Of a stretch of DNA of 64,000 bases, positions 25,565 to 33,855 are shown piece by piece; the stretch's first letter is position 1; every line of letters begins with the position of its first letter. The translations under genes and the position numbers were made by a program. The DNA lies in NCBI GenBank assembly GCA_963725065.1, contig CAVRXD010000053.1:310001-374000 (forward strand). Direction: 5' to 3'. The DNA comes from VAZQ01 sp963725065. Lineage in GTDB: Bacteria > Pseudomonadota > Alphaproteobacteria > Rhizobiales > Xanthobacteraceae. Below the pieces are notes generated by a model. That model had not been told where the DNA came from and searched no databases. It worked only from the letters and a program-made list of their open reading frames with translations.

Positions 25565-26050
25565 TCATTTGCTCAAGTCCGTCTGAATGAAATCGCCAAT
25601 CGAAATAATTCCATCCGACAAGACCTCGGCCCGTATGCCGCCGCGGCCGTGATATGCCTCCGCAAATCCAGTCTTGCCAGCCACAGCGGACGGTATTCGG
25701 CAAGGTAGGGTCGGTTCGGAGCCGCTTAGGCGTACGGCACCAATACGAAATTCGCGGTGGAGCAGTGCATAGACGTCGACGCCTTCGACGACGACATTTC
25801 GTCGTGTTTCCCCCGGTTCAAATGGGGTCAGTTCGCGCCGGACCAATTCTTCGTTGGAGGCTTCGATTGCCTCGCGTGCAATGAGGGAAATATGGCGCGC
25901 CGCCGGGCGCGGCAGATTTGAGTAAGAGCCCTGACCGAGTGCGTATCGATCGCCGTGCAATCCGCGGCCAGCCAACGCCCGCACAAATGTGCGCGGCTGC
26001 ATTGGCTGTCCAATACCAGGAGAAACGAAAAGGCTGACAACCCTCGCCAT
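25565..26050 (-). CDS. MOSC-domain protein
   Basis: 161 residues, a single MOSC (molybdenum cofactor sulfurase C-terminal) domain. Landmarks: LAGRGLHGDRYALGQG, ISLIAREAIEASN, RRNVVVEGVDVYAL, and the conserved cysteine in EPTLPCRIPSAVAG. Stand-alone MOSC proteins are thought to handle sulfur from cysteine or cofactor, or to act as small oxidoreductases. It is divergent from the LysR gene, the usual arrangement for a LysR target. Confidence 0.85.
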   Translation of the reverse strand: MARVVSLFVSPGIGQPMQPRTFVRALAGRGLHGDRYALGQGSYSNLPRPAARHISLIAREAIEASNEELVRRELTPFEPGETRRNVVVEGVDVYALLHREFRIGAVRLSGSEPTLPCRIPSAVAGKTGFAEAYHGRGGIRAEVLSDGIISIGDFIQTDLSK

Positions 26051-26168
26051 GCGGGCCTCCTATCTTTCGACTTGGTGACGACCACTCGGGATTTGGCTGT
26101 TTGAAGTTCACACCGCTGGCAGCTATAAGTGAACTTGCTATTTGGCTATACCTGAATAGGAAACGCCT

Positions 26169-27176
26169 ATGGCTGCTGAGCGTGATTGGGAACGCCGCAT
26201 CGGCGGACGGCTCAAGCTGCGCGACCTTCATATTCTTTCCAAGGTCGTTGAGTGGGGCAGCATGGTAAAGGCGGCCTCACATCTCGGCATGTCTCAGCCG
26301 GCGGTGTCGGAAGCAATCGCTAATCTTGAGGCCGCGCTTCGCGTGCGCCTGTTGGATCGCAATGCACGCGGAATTGAACCGACGATCTACGCTGCCACAC
26401 TGCTCAAACGCGAGCGCGTTGTTTTCGACGAGCTGCAGCAGGGTATCAAGGAGATCGAATTTCTCTTGAACCCCGAAGCTGGCGAAGTGCGGCTTGGAAC
26501 GTCAGAAATTCTGGCAGCGGGTTTAGTACCCAAAGTCATCGACCGCCTTTTGCGGCGGTATCCCAAAATCTTCGTCCGCGTATCGCTCGTCGACACTGCG
26601 ACTGTAGAATTTCGGGAATTGCGCGACCGTAATGTCGAATTGCTGTTGGCGAGAGTTCCCGAATCCTTGGTCGATGACGACATCAACATTGAGGTCTTTT
26701 TCGATGATCCCCACTTTGTGGCTGCAGGCGCGAGCAATCCGTGGGTCAGGCGTCGCAATGTCAATTTGGCCGACCTAGTGAACGAAGCCTGGGTCTTCCC
26801 CAAAGGCCAAGTGGTCCGCGGCATTATCGCCGACGCATTTCGTGCGGACGGCCTTCCTATGCCCAACGAACACGTTACGACTGACACGGTGCATATACGA
26901 AATCACCTTTTGGCGACCGGGCGTTTCCTTACGATCATTGCAGGCTCTGTCCTGCACTACAATGCGCGGCAATGGTCCCTTAAGGCGCTGCCGATCGATT
27001 TGCGCGCGAAGCCGCGACCGCATGCCATCGTGACGCTTAAGAACCGAACGCTCAACCCGGTCGCCGAACTGTTCGTTCGTGAACTCAAAGCGGCGGCGAA
27101 CTTTTCGCTTAGCAAGTGTCCAGCGGTTCCCGTCGCTTACCGCAGCGATGGAGCACCGACGGAATTCCCTCCCTGA
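26169..27176 (+). CDS. LysR-family transcriptional regulator
   Basis: 335 residues. Helix-turn-helix at about residues 18-77: LKLRDLHILSKVVEWGSMVK, AASHLGMSQPAVSEAIANLE, RVRLLDRNARGIEPT. The LysR effector domain follows (EAGEVRLGTSEILAAGLVPK). The 118-nt divergent gap to the MOSC gene likely contains its operator. The effector is unknown. Confidence 0.9.
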   Translation: MAAERDWERRIGGRLKLRDLHILSKVVEWGSMVKAASHLGMSQPAVSEAIANLEAALRVRLLDRNARGIEPTIYAATLLKRERVVFDELQQGIKEIEFLLNPEAGEVRLGTSEILAAGLVPKVIDRLLRRYPKIFVRVSLVDTATVEFRELRDRNVELLLARVPESLVDDDINIEVFFDDPHFVAAGASNPWVRRRNVNLADLVNEAWVFPKGQVVRGIIADAFRADGLPMPNEHVTTDTVHIRNHLLATGRFLTIIAGSVLHYNARQWSLKALPIDLRAKPRPHAIVTLKNRTLNPVAELFVRELKAAANFSLSKCPAVPVAYRSDGAPTEFPP

Positions 27177-27177
27177 G

Positions 27178-27318
27178 ATGCGCCCATTTCTTGAGCAAAT
27201 AGGTGACGACAAACGTGAGGCGTTATGGAGAGAGATCGAGACAGTCATGCGGCAGTTTGAGCGGAGTGATGAAGTTATCATCCCCACCGAACGTCTCGTC
27301 GCAGTGGGAACAAAGTAG
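27178..27318 (+). pseudogene. Methyltransferase, C-terminal tail only
   Basis: 46 codons reading MRPFLEQIGDDKREALWREI, ETVMRQFERSDEVIIPTERL, VAVGTK. This resembles the final helix and strand of class I SAM-dependent methyltransferases (pattern FxxxDGxxxPxxxLVAxGxK). Nothing upstream encodes the Rossmann core. Confidence 0.5.
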
Positions 27319-27393
27319 CAAGAAAGTCTGGCATCGGTAGGCTGAGTGCGGCGAGCAGACCAGTTTCTGAGCGGCTTGATGGCACGAATTCGG

Positions 27394-27639
27394 TCATGCC
27401 CGCTCCTGGCATTTTTGAGACTCGAGATGATCAGTAACAAATGGCTGGCCAAGCCGCTCCGACAACCATTGACCCACCAGGCGCCCGACTATGTCGGGCG
27501 AGCTGCCGGCGGCGGCTCCGACGACGATGCGCACCGGCCGCGATGGATAGGACTGCGCCCGTGCGACGCTCGATACTGCTGGGAGCGCGGCCGCGCCCGC
27601 GGCCAGACGCAGGACGTGTCTACGGTGGGGAAGTTTCAT
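27394..27639 (-). pseudogene. Bug-family binding protein, N-terminal fragment
   Basis: Begins MKLPHRRHVLRLAAGAAALP with signal end ARAQSYPSRPVRIVVGAAAG and SSPDIVGRLVGQWLSERLGQ, the normal Bug start, but after about 70 residues the frame continues into unrelated sequence and stops at 27394. The C-terminal three quarters are missing. Confidence 0.7.
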
Positions 27640-27664
27640 TGGGGGACCCCTCCCTCTCACGCCG

Positions 27665-27826
27665 TCATTCGATCACCTCATCGGCGCGGGCGAGCAGCGA
27701 TGGCGGGATTTCGACGCCGAGCGCCTTGGCGGTTTTGAGGTTGATCACCAGTTCGAATTTGGTCGGCTGCTCGACCGGGAGGTGGGCTGGCTTGTCACCT
27801 TTGAGAATTCGGCCGGTGTAGAGCCC
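27665..27826 (-). pseudogene. ABC_sub_bind protein, C-terminal fragment
   Basis: GKMGLYTGRILKGDKPAHLP, VEQPTKFELVINLKTAKALG, VEIPPSLLARADEVIE and stop. Only the last 55 or so residues of a paralog remain. It sits back to back with the Bug fragment at 27639, so both were cut within 30 nt of each other. Confidence 0.75.
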
Positions 27827-27930
27827 CATTTTGCCGGTAGGCTTCGGCGATACTCGTCGGGTGCAGGCCAAATGCGCGAGTTATTGCGAAACTGCTCGCA
27901 GCGCAATTGGACGCCTCCAACCATGTTGTT

Positions 27931-28908
27931 TCAATCGATCTTTGCGCCGGTTAGCTTGATGACGGCAGCCCATTTGTCTGAGTCGCCCGCAATGCGTTCC
28001 GCAAACTCCTGCGCCGATCCGGGCCACGTCTGGAAACCGATCTTGGTAAAGATCGCTCGCGCCTCTGGGGATTTCAAACCTTCGTTGATGGCGGCGTTGA
28101 GCCTCTCGACGATCAGCGCGGGCGTGCCCGCAGGGGCGACGAGCCCCATCCACGCTTCGTCCGGATACCCGCTTAACCCTGCTTCGACCAACGTCGGCAC
28201 GTCTGGAAGCTCAGGCAGGCGCTTGGTACCTGCCACCACCAACGGTCGCGCGGCTCCGGCCTGGATATGCGGCAGCATGACCGAGATGCTCTCGCTGGTT
28301 GCCTGAATCTGCCCGGACAGGAAATCGGGGATCGCCGCAGCTGTGCTTCGATAAGGAACATAAGGCATGTCGATGCCAGTCTTTGCCCTGACGAATTCGC
28401 CCAACAAATGCGGCGGAACGCCAAGCGAAGCGCCGTGATTGAGCTTGCCGGGATTGCTCTTCGCGTAAGCGACTAGTTCGCCGACGGATTTCACCGGCAA
28501 CGCGGAGTGGACTGCGAACAGATTGGTGGTGGTGACGATCATGCCTACCGGGACGAGGTTTCTGATCCCGGGAAATTCGATGTTCTTGAATAGGATTGGA
28601 TTGATCGTCAGCGACCCCGTGCTGCCGAGCAGCAGCGTATAGCCGTCGGGTTCCGAAGTTGCGATCGCTTTCAAGGCGATAGTGGTGCCGCCGCCCGGCC
28701 GATTGTCGATTACCACCGGTTGCCCAAGCAGGGCAGAAAGCTGTTGTCCGATCTGTCGCGCGACAATATCCACAGTGCCGCCGGCCAAAAATGGAACGAT
28801 GACCTTGATCGGTCGGGTCGGATACGCTTGTGCCAAAGCGGCGCTGGCCGTGACGGAGCCGAGTCCAATCGCTGCCATCGCGGCCAGCAGGAAACGCTTG
28901 TTGATCAT
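27931..28908 (-). CDS. Bug-family (TTT) substrate-binding protein
   Basis: 325 residues with a Sec-type signal (FLLAAMAAIGLGSVTASAAL, cleaved about ALA-QA). Landmarks: YPTRPIKVIVPFLAGGTVDI, VVIDNRPGGGTTIALKAIAT, EPDGYTLLLGSTGSLTINP, LPDVPTLVEAGLSGYPDEAW, GLVAPAGTPALIVERLN. GGGGAGGAGAAC precedes the ATG. It appears intact and monocistronic, flanked on both sides by broken binding-protein genes. Confidence 0.9.
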   Translation of the reverse strand: MINKRFLLAAMAAIGLGSVTASAALAQAYPTRPIKVIVPFLAGGTVDIVARQIGQQLSALLGQPVVIDNRPGGGTTIALKAIATSEPDGYTLLLGSTGSLTINPILFKNIEFPGIRNLVPVGMIVTTTNLFAVHSALPVKSVGELVAYAKSNPGKLNHGASLGVPPHLLGEFVRAKTGIDMPYVPYRSTAAAIPDFLSGQIQATSESISVMLPHIQAGAARPLVVAGTKRLPELPDVPTLVEAGLSGYPDEAWMGLVAPAGTPALIVERLNAAINEGLKSPEARAIFTKIGFQTWPGSAQEFAERIAGDSDKWAAVIKLTGAKID

Positions 28909-29109
28909 GTTCTCCTCCCCGTTCTAAGACCGAACCTCCTCTTGCAGAAGCGGATGCCTCAGGTCGTGTTCAAGGTCGATCCGGGCACGGTGTAGCGCAT
29001 TAGCCGCCCTTTTGAAGGCGACGCCCTCGCCGTGTAGCCCGATAGGGTAAGGCGGGCTGCACGTAGCTGGGATAAAATCGACCCCGGGGTGGGGGAGAAT
29101 TTTTGGGTC
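28909..29109 (-). other. Region with an unrecognised coding-like tail
   Basis: A minus-strand open stretch reads GVDFIPATCSPPYPIGLHGE, GVAFKRAANALHRARIDLEH, DLRHPLLQEEVRS and ends at 28924. It looks protein-like but has no start of its own and follows the broken binding-protein head; no family was recognised. Confidence 0.3.
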
Positions 29110-29453
29110 CCATCTATGGGACTCCAGCGACACGATTGCCTGTCGACCGCGGCCGTCGCCGGCGTTGTGATCGAAACGATGACGTCGGGATGCAGGTCGA
29201 CGAGTTGCTGCGCGAGGATGGGCAACTGGTCGGGCCTCGCTCGGCGTAGCGCCAGTCAATGGCAAGATTCTTTCCCTCGACATAAGCCAAGTCTTGAAGC
29301 TGTTTGCGAAGGGCCTCGAATTCGGGAAGGTGGGTTCTCTTGGCCCGCGAGCACGCCGATCCGCCGCATGGGCTCCGGTTGCTGCCCGCGCGCCGTAATC
29401 GGCCATGCCGCCGCCGCGCCGCCAAGCAGCGTGATGAATTCCCGCCTTCTCAC
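29110..29453 (-). pseudogene. ABC_sub_bind protein, N-terminal fragment with frameshifts
   Basis: Starts MRRREFITLLGGAAAAWPIT, ARGQQPEPMRRIGVLAG within the ATGA overlap with the upstream paralog's stop, then needs at least two frame changes to follow FEALRKQLQDLAYVEGKNLA, IDWRYAE and VDLHPDVIVSITTPATAAVD. Nothing past the first third of the protein is recognisable. It is the dead second member of a former tandem pair. Confidence 0.75.
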
Positions 29454-30448
29454 TCTATCACCTCGTCGGCGCGACCGAGCAGCGTCGTTGGCACCTCGAG
29501 CCCGAGCGCCTTTGCGGTCTTCAGGTTGATGACCAGCTCATATTTGGTGGGAGCCTGCACAGGCAGGTCTTCAGACTTCTCGCCCTTGAGGATGCGATCG
29601 ACATAACCAGCCGCGCGCCGGTATTGGTCCATCAAATCCGGCCCGTATGAGATCAAGCCGCCGCTGGTGACGAATACGCGTAGGTAGTAGACAGCTGGCA
29701 ATCGATGCCGGGCCGCGAGCGTCACGATCCGGTCGCGATGAAAGGCGGCCAACGGACTCGACGCTACGATTAGGCCGCCATTAGCACCGCGTGCGAAGTC
29801 CGCGACGTCACGCTCGATCTCGCCGGCATCGGTGACGTTGACCGGGCTTATTTCGACTCTGAGGGACGGCGCGACGGCCTGGATTGCGCCCCATTGGCCA
29901 ATCCCGGCCGACGCGGCGGAGTCACGAAGCACCGCCGCTCGTGTGACGCCCGGCGCGATCTGCTTGAGCAGCTCCAGCCATTTGCCGCCCAGTCCATACT
30001 CGAACATTGTGAAGCCGGTCGCATTGCCGCCCGGGCGCGCCAGGCTCCTAACATATCCCGCGCCCACCGGATCGGGGACCTGCGCAAACACAATCGGCAC
30101 GCTGCGGGTCGCTTGCAGCAACGGCGCCACGGCGGTGCCGCCACTGGTCAAGATGACGTCCGGCGCGAGAGCGACCAATTCCGCGGCGTGTTTGCGGGTT
30201 CGTTCGGCATCGCCGCCGCCCCAGCGATAGTCGATGCGCACATTGCGCCCCACGGCCCAGCCAAACTCCTGCAGTCCCTGCAGGAATGCTCCGATGCGAG
30301 CTTGCGCATCGGGATCGTCCGAGGACAGGTTCGTGAGCACACCGATGCGCCGCGGACGCACGGACTGCTGCGCGCGCGCCGTAAGCGGCCACGCGACGGC
30401 CGCACCCCCGAGCAGGTTGACGAAATCGCGCCGCCTCATGCCGGGCAT
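29450..30448 (-). CDS. ABC_sub_bind periplasmic binding protein with the shared palindromic leader
   Basis: 332 residues from MPGMRRRDFVNLLGG, ribosome site GGGAGGGAGCCCCC. Landmarks: RPRRIGVLTNLSSDDPDAQA, IDYRWGGGDAERTRKHAAEL, QVPDPVGAGYVRSLARPGGN, GGLISYGPDLMDQYRRAAGY, LGRADEVIE. The 105 bp upstream are nearly identical to those upstream of the ten-gene array at 43659, implying co-regulation. Closest in style to the kinase-linked copy (both use the ND/DDPxxQAR opening). Confidence 0.92.
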   Translation of the reverse strand: MPGMRRRDFVNLLGGAAVAWPLTARAQQSVRPRRIGVLTNLSSDDPDAQARIGAFLQGLQEFGWAVGRNVRIDYRWGGGDAERTRKHAAELVALAPDVILTSGGTAVAPLLQATRSVPIVFAQVPDPVGAGYVRSLARPGGNATGFTMFEYGLGGKWLELLKQIAPGVTRAAVLRDSAASAGIGQWGAIQAVAPSLRVEISPVNVTDAGEIERDVADFARGANGGLIVASSPLAAFHRDRIVTLAARHRLPAVYYLRVFVTSGGLISYGPDLMDQYRRAAGYVDRILKGEKSEDLPVQAPTKYELVINLKTAKALGLEVPTTLLGRADEVIE

Positions 30449-30553
30449 GGGGGCTCCCTCCCAGGTGCCGCCGCCGATGATAGCAGGTAGGAACCGCCAG
30501 GCGCAGGCGGTTTGACGCATCAGAAGCCTAACGGCGCAGGTCCGCAGGTCCTT
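30449..30553 (-). repeat. Leader repeat, copy B (with palindrome 30492-30512)
   Basis: About 103 of 105 bp match the leader at 43660-43764: one base change (CTAACGG against CTAGCGG) and a 2-nt difference in a G run next to the start codon. Contains AACCGCC-N7-GGCGGTT and GATGCGTCAAA. The match ends sharply at GGTCCTTGG, where a truncated zinc-ribbon gene begins. Confidence 0.7.
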
Positions 30554-30747
30554 GGCACTTATGCGGAGGCTGCGGATACGTCGGAACCGCCGAACGCGAA
30601 CCCGATCCCCCACCACTGCGCATAAAGCTCGCCAGGCAATTGCCCTGGCTCGACCACAAACTCCCCGCGGTCCTCCTGTTTCAGTGCATCAACTGCGGGC
30701 ATGTCGACATGGTCGAGTGGCCCAAGTCCGACGAAGAGGCGCCTTGA
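30553..30747 (+). pseudogene. Zinc-ribbon protein lacking its N-terminus
   Basis: The plus-strand frame reads CGGCGYVGTAEREPDPPPLR, IKLARQLPWLDHKLPAVLLF, QCINCGHVDMVEWPKSDEEA, P, stop 30745-30747. CGGC and CINC form a four-cysteine zinc site. No in-frame start exists before the first CxxC; a TAA lies just upstream in the leader repeat. The break coincides with the end of the leader repeat, so recombination of that repeat probably removed the start. Confidence 0.5.
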
Positions 30748-31115
30748 ATGTAATCGCTTTCCAACATGGGCCGTTGTTACGGCTTCAATCGGGGCATGCG
30801 TATGGCGTGCCCGGCGCACGCGCATGTCAGCCTGTGTCTATGGTTGTCGAAGCGTTACCCACGCGATAAATCCAACGCGCGTTAAGCCTATGCAATGACT
30901 GTGCGGTCGATCTAAACGCCTTCCTAACCAAGTTGGGGCAGCGTGCGATCCTAGATCGCCAATGGACGCGTCGATCCCCCAAACTGAGCGAGCTCGGGCA
31001 GAACGGAGGGCTTCTCAATGTACCATCTGTATGGGTGTGCGCACGCGGCGATCCACTTTTTCGCATGATACGTATCCAAGCTCATTTGGCGTCGCAGCGC
31101 GTTTGATGGCCTTGT
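30748..31115. other. Intergenic region, nothing recognised
   Basis: No convincing gene or structured element. It should hold the promoter of the gene starting at 31116. Confidence 0.4.
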
Positions 31116-31928
31116 ATGCCTTCCGATGATACCGGCGCGGCTTCGGGGGACCTACGCCGGCTTTCAGCCATTGTGACGGCATTGCAACTGCAGGCTCAGA
31201 CTCAGGGGCCTGAGTCAGTCGTTCCGGTCGGTCATGCCGATGGCAAGAACGTCGGAGCGCCAATCTTGGCCTCTCACGCTACTTGTAGCACGCACCCCCT
31301 GACCGGCAGCCGCAACAGATTTGAATTTCTCATCTTGATTGGCATGCTCCTAGTCGGCATCGGATTTGGGTTTGCCCTAGGCTCATACTCTCCTCGGACA
31401 CCGACCCCCTCCCAAGAAGCATCGGAAGCCGTGAACATCGATGCCGTTGTCGAACAGATCATCAGCGTTGAATCAAACGGCGATCCCAATGCCAAGAACA
31501 AGCGCTCCAGCGCAATGGGTCTCGGTCAGTTCTTGGACGAGACTTGGCTCGTCCTGATCCGAGCTCATCGGCCTGATCTGGCTAAGGGGCGCAGCGAAGG
31601 CGATATCCTAGAACTGCGGCGTGACGCCAGCGTTGCGCGCGAGCTCACCACGCGATTTACCGAGCGTAATGCCCATGTTCTGAAGAAACGTGGCTTACCT
31701 GTCACACCAGGAACCCTTTACTTGGCCCACTTTGCCGGAGCTGCGGGGGCGATAGCGATTCTTTCGGCGCTGGAGGAAGCCGATGCGGCCTCAACCATGG
31801 CGGGCGCAGACGCGACGGGGCGAACCAAACGAGAGAAGCTCGTTAAGGCGAACCCGTTCCTTGAACGCTTTACGGTCGCCGATCTTAAAAGTTGGGCTGA
31901 TCGCAAGATGCGCATCCGTCGCTCGTAG
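31116..31928 (+). CDS. Membrane-anchored lytic-transglycosylase-like (SLT) protein
   Basis: 270 residues. A polar N-terminal tail of about 65 residues is followed by one membrane helix (FLILIGMLLVGIGFGFALG, about 70-88), then a goose-lysozyme/SLT-like domain: IISVESNGDPNAKNKRSSAM, GLGQFLDETWLVLIR, with the ES pair as the likely catalytic Glu, and LYLAHFAGAAGAIAILSALE. It would act on peptidoglycan from the periplasmic face. Stand-alone in this window. Start codon is not well supported by a ribosome site. Confidence 0.7.
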   Translation: MPSDDTGAASGDLRRLSAIVTALQLQAQTQGPESVVPVGHADGKNVGAPILASHATCSTHPLTGSRNRFEFLILIGMLLVGIGFGFALGSYSPRTPTPSQEASEAVNIDAVVEQIISVESNGDPNAKNKRSSAMGLGQFLDETWLVLIRAHRPDLAKGRSEGDILELRRDASVARELTTRFTERNAHVLKKRGLPVTPGTLYLAHFAGAAGAIAILSALEEADAASTMAGADATGRTKREKLVKANPFLERFTVADLKSWADRKMRIRRS

Positions 31929-32063
31929 CCGCGCTCGCAAGTGGATGACATGGACCATGTCTGGAGTGGCAGCTTGTGTGAGCTAGTTCACACAGATGCC
32001 GAAATGGTGTGTGCAAAGGTGTAAGCTGAGGGGTGAGGCGAGCAATGGTCGGAGGGGAGAACG

Positions 32064-32333
32064 ATGTCCGACCTGGACCCCGCACAGCAATGTGATTTCT
32101 GCAAGAACGGCCGCGTCATCGCGCGCAAGCAGCAGCTCGCGTTTCGGCAATGGACCGACAGAGGCTACGTCCACTGCCGCGCCGAGATCCCAATCGGCTT
32201 GTGCGACCACTGCGGCTCGAAGCACTGGAACCAGGAGGCGGAGGCGATCGTCGAGGAGGTCGCGCGGTGCGAATACGAAAAGCTGCCGCGTCAAGCTGCC
32301 ATGCGGACCGACGGTGATCCGCAGCGAGAATGA
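32064..32333 (+). CDS. Small zinc-ribbon protein
   Basis: 89 residues with ribosome site GGAGGGGAGAACG. CDFCKNGRVIARKQQLAFRQ and IGLCDHCGSKHWNQEAEAI supply two CxxC pairs, an arrangement like the YgiT/MqsA-type N-terminal zinc domain but without a helix-turn-helix. Function unknown. Confidence 0.65.
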   Translation: MSDLDPAQQCDFCKNGRVIARKQQLAFRQWTDRGYVHCRAEIPIGLCDHCGSKHWNQEAEAIVEEVARCEYEKLPRQAAMRTDGDPQRE

Positions 32334-32407
32334 TGGTCGCCGCTTCCTGACTCCCCTCGAAGCCGTGTCGGCAATAGCAACGTCTCTGGGCCGAAACTCA
32401 GGCGAGG

Positions 32408-32653
32408 CTAGTCACACGGCTGGAACTCGGTAACAGTAAAGGAAATGTTCGGGCTCTTGGTGGCGAGTAACTCAGCGGCGACGGCCTCAGCCTCGGGGCA
32501 GGAGTCATAGACGACGACATTCCCGTCACCGCCCCGGTATGCCATGGGGGGTCCAGGCGCGTCCTGGTGTTGGACGAATATCATGAAAAAGCTATTCACG
32601 GCGGCTCCATAAAAGGCGCTGGTACCCTGGTCCTCAGCTTGTCGTGAAATCAC
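32408..32653 (-). CDS. Small hypothetical protein, GTG start
   Basis: 81 residues. AAGGAGATTCTC sits 7 nt before GTG 32653, which fixes the start (MISRQAEDQG). The C-terminal half has a compact alpha/beta pattern (GNVVVYDSCPEAEAVAAELL). No family recognised. A copy of the recurrent CTGAAT motif lies 22 nt upstream. Confidence 0.55.
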   Translation of the reverse strand: MISRQAEDQGTSAFYGAAVNSFFMIFVQHQDAPGPPMAYRGGDGNVVVYDSCPEAEAVAAELLATKSPNISFTVTEFQPCD

Positions 32654-32674
32654 GAGAATCTCCTTGGGGTAGAC

Positions 32675-32690
32675 CTGAATCGTTCTGAAT
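32675..32690 (+). promoter_or_regulatory. Recurrent motif CTGAATCGTTCTGAAT (copy 5)
   Basis: Same GACC flank as copy 3. About 22 nt upstream of the GTG start at 32653 in the opposite direction. Confidence 0.4.
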
Positions 32691-32848
32691 CGATGGGCTG
32701 CGGGGCCTCCTGCTTTCTGTCACCACCTCCAACAGGGATCAAAGGGGGCGGACATGATGACGCGCTTATGTCCGCTGAGTTGGCCGCCCCAGTCTGTGAC
32801 CCAAATCACGCCTCAGCAAAAAATTCAGCTTTCGGGCACGCTAGGTCA

Positions 32849-33112
32849 TCATGGAGATAAAGAGAGTGACTTAGACGACCCAATCGGAAGCCGTTCAGCT
32901 CGCCTTAGATGTTGGGTCGCTTTCAAAGCGGCGAGGCCGCGAGCAGTGATCGAGACCGTCGCTTTGGGCAGATTCATCTCGACGAAATTCAGCATCAGCG
33001 CCTTGTCGAGCGTGTGATTGAAACCTGCCGCGACGATCTGCGCTTCGGGCACCGGAGCGTCTTCAAGCCAACCGAGCAACTTGCGAACGTCCTTCGTCAC
33101 GCGCATCGCCAT
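32849..33112 (-). CDS. Small hypothetical protein, possible winged-helix
   Basis: 87 residues: RVTKDVRKLLGWLEDAPVPE, AQIVAAGFNHTLDKALMLNF, VEMNLPKATVSITARGLAAL. The order helix, helix, helix, then VSITARGLAALK (a typical beta-wing ending of small winged-helix domains) suggests DNA binding, but the assignment is an inference. GAGGGGATGGCGATG precedes the start, so MAM or MRV may be the true first residue. Confidence 0.5.
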   Translation of the reverse strand: MAMRVTKDVRKLLGWLEDAPVPEAQIVAAGFNHTLDKALMLNFVEMNLPKATVSITARGLAALKATQHLRRAERLPIGSSKSLSLSP

Positions 33113-33129
33113 CCCCTCGCATATACCGA

Positions 33130-33330
33130 GGCCAATCAGCCGTCACCGATTGCGCTGACCGAGCCGCAGATGTCCGCGCTGCTCGCCGCCTCACCGCCTC
33201 ACATCCGTTGCCGCGAGCCGCGCGTGCGGCGTTTCTCGAACATTGCGCGCGTGAGATCGCAAACCTGCCCGAACTCGGCGACGGCGTGTTGCATCGTTCC
33301 GATACGACCGAGCATCGCAGCCTCGCAGAT
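33130..33330 (+). pseudogene. Frameshifted small rhizobial protein
   Basis: PIALTEPQMSALLAASPPH, then after a shift near 33200 LPRAARAAFLEHCAREIANL, PELGDGVLHR, then a second shift. The pattern LTxxQMxALLAASxPLP then FLExCAREIAxLPELGDGxLHR is that of a common small rhizobial protein. Two frame changes make it dead. Confidence 0.45.
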
Positions 33331-33374
33331 AGCCGTGGCTTCCGGTCGCGAATTGGTGCTCGCCGCCCCGGGCG

Positions 33375-33542
33375 TCATTTCCGGGCGATACTAGAGACTT
33401 CTGTCGCTCTGTCGGGTGGTGGTGAATAGAGACCCGCCAATGCCATCGCTAGCATTCCAATCGCCAAGACCGAACCGACGACGACATTTGCCTTGAGCCA
33501 CCGGTCGAATCCGGGCGAGCTTCTCGGATCGTCCTTTCCCAT
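33375..33542 (-). CDS. Small single-pass membrane protein
   Basis: 55 residues from MGKDDPRSSPGFDRWLKANV, chosen for the strong site GGGGGAGGTACCC before ATG 33542. One helix (VVGSVLAIGMLAMALAGL) and a short polar tail. No family recognised. Confidence 0.5.
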   Translation of the reverse strand: MGKDDPRSSPGFDRWLKANVVVGSVLAIGMLAMALAGLYSPPPDRATEVSSIARK

Positions 33543-33855
33543 GGGTACCTCCCCCAGGGTCTCATAAACACCAACACTGTTCCATTGCTTCACGTCTGCG
33601 GCAATCATCCATATGGCCCGGGCCGGATGGCCTGGGGGGAAAGCCCCGCCGAGGGGTCTGACTGCGGGAGATAGGGATGCGGTGGCGGATACAATCAGGT
33701 GCCGGAAAAAACCGCCAGCCCCCTGCTCGACGGTGAGGCACCTGCGGGTTGGGGCATCACCCACGATCGTACGCGTGCAGAAGATGTGCTTCGACCCGCG
33801 CCCGATGTCGACGGCCGCATGCCGCGCGTCAGCAAGTGGGAGCGGTGATCAGGCC

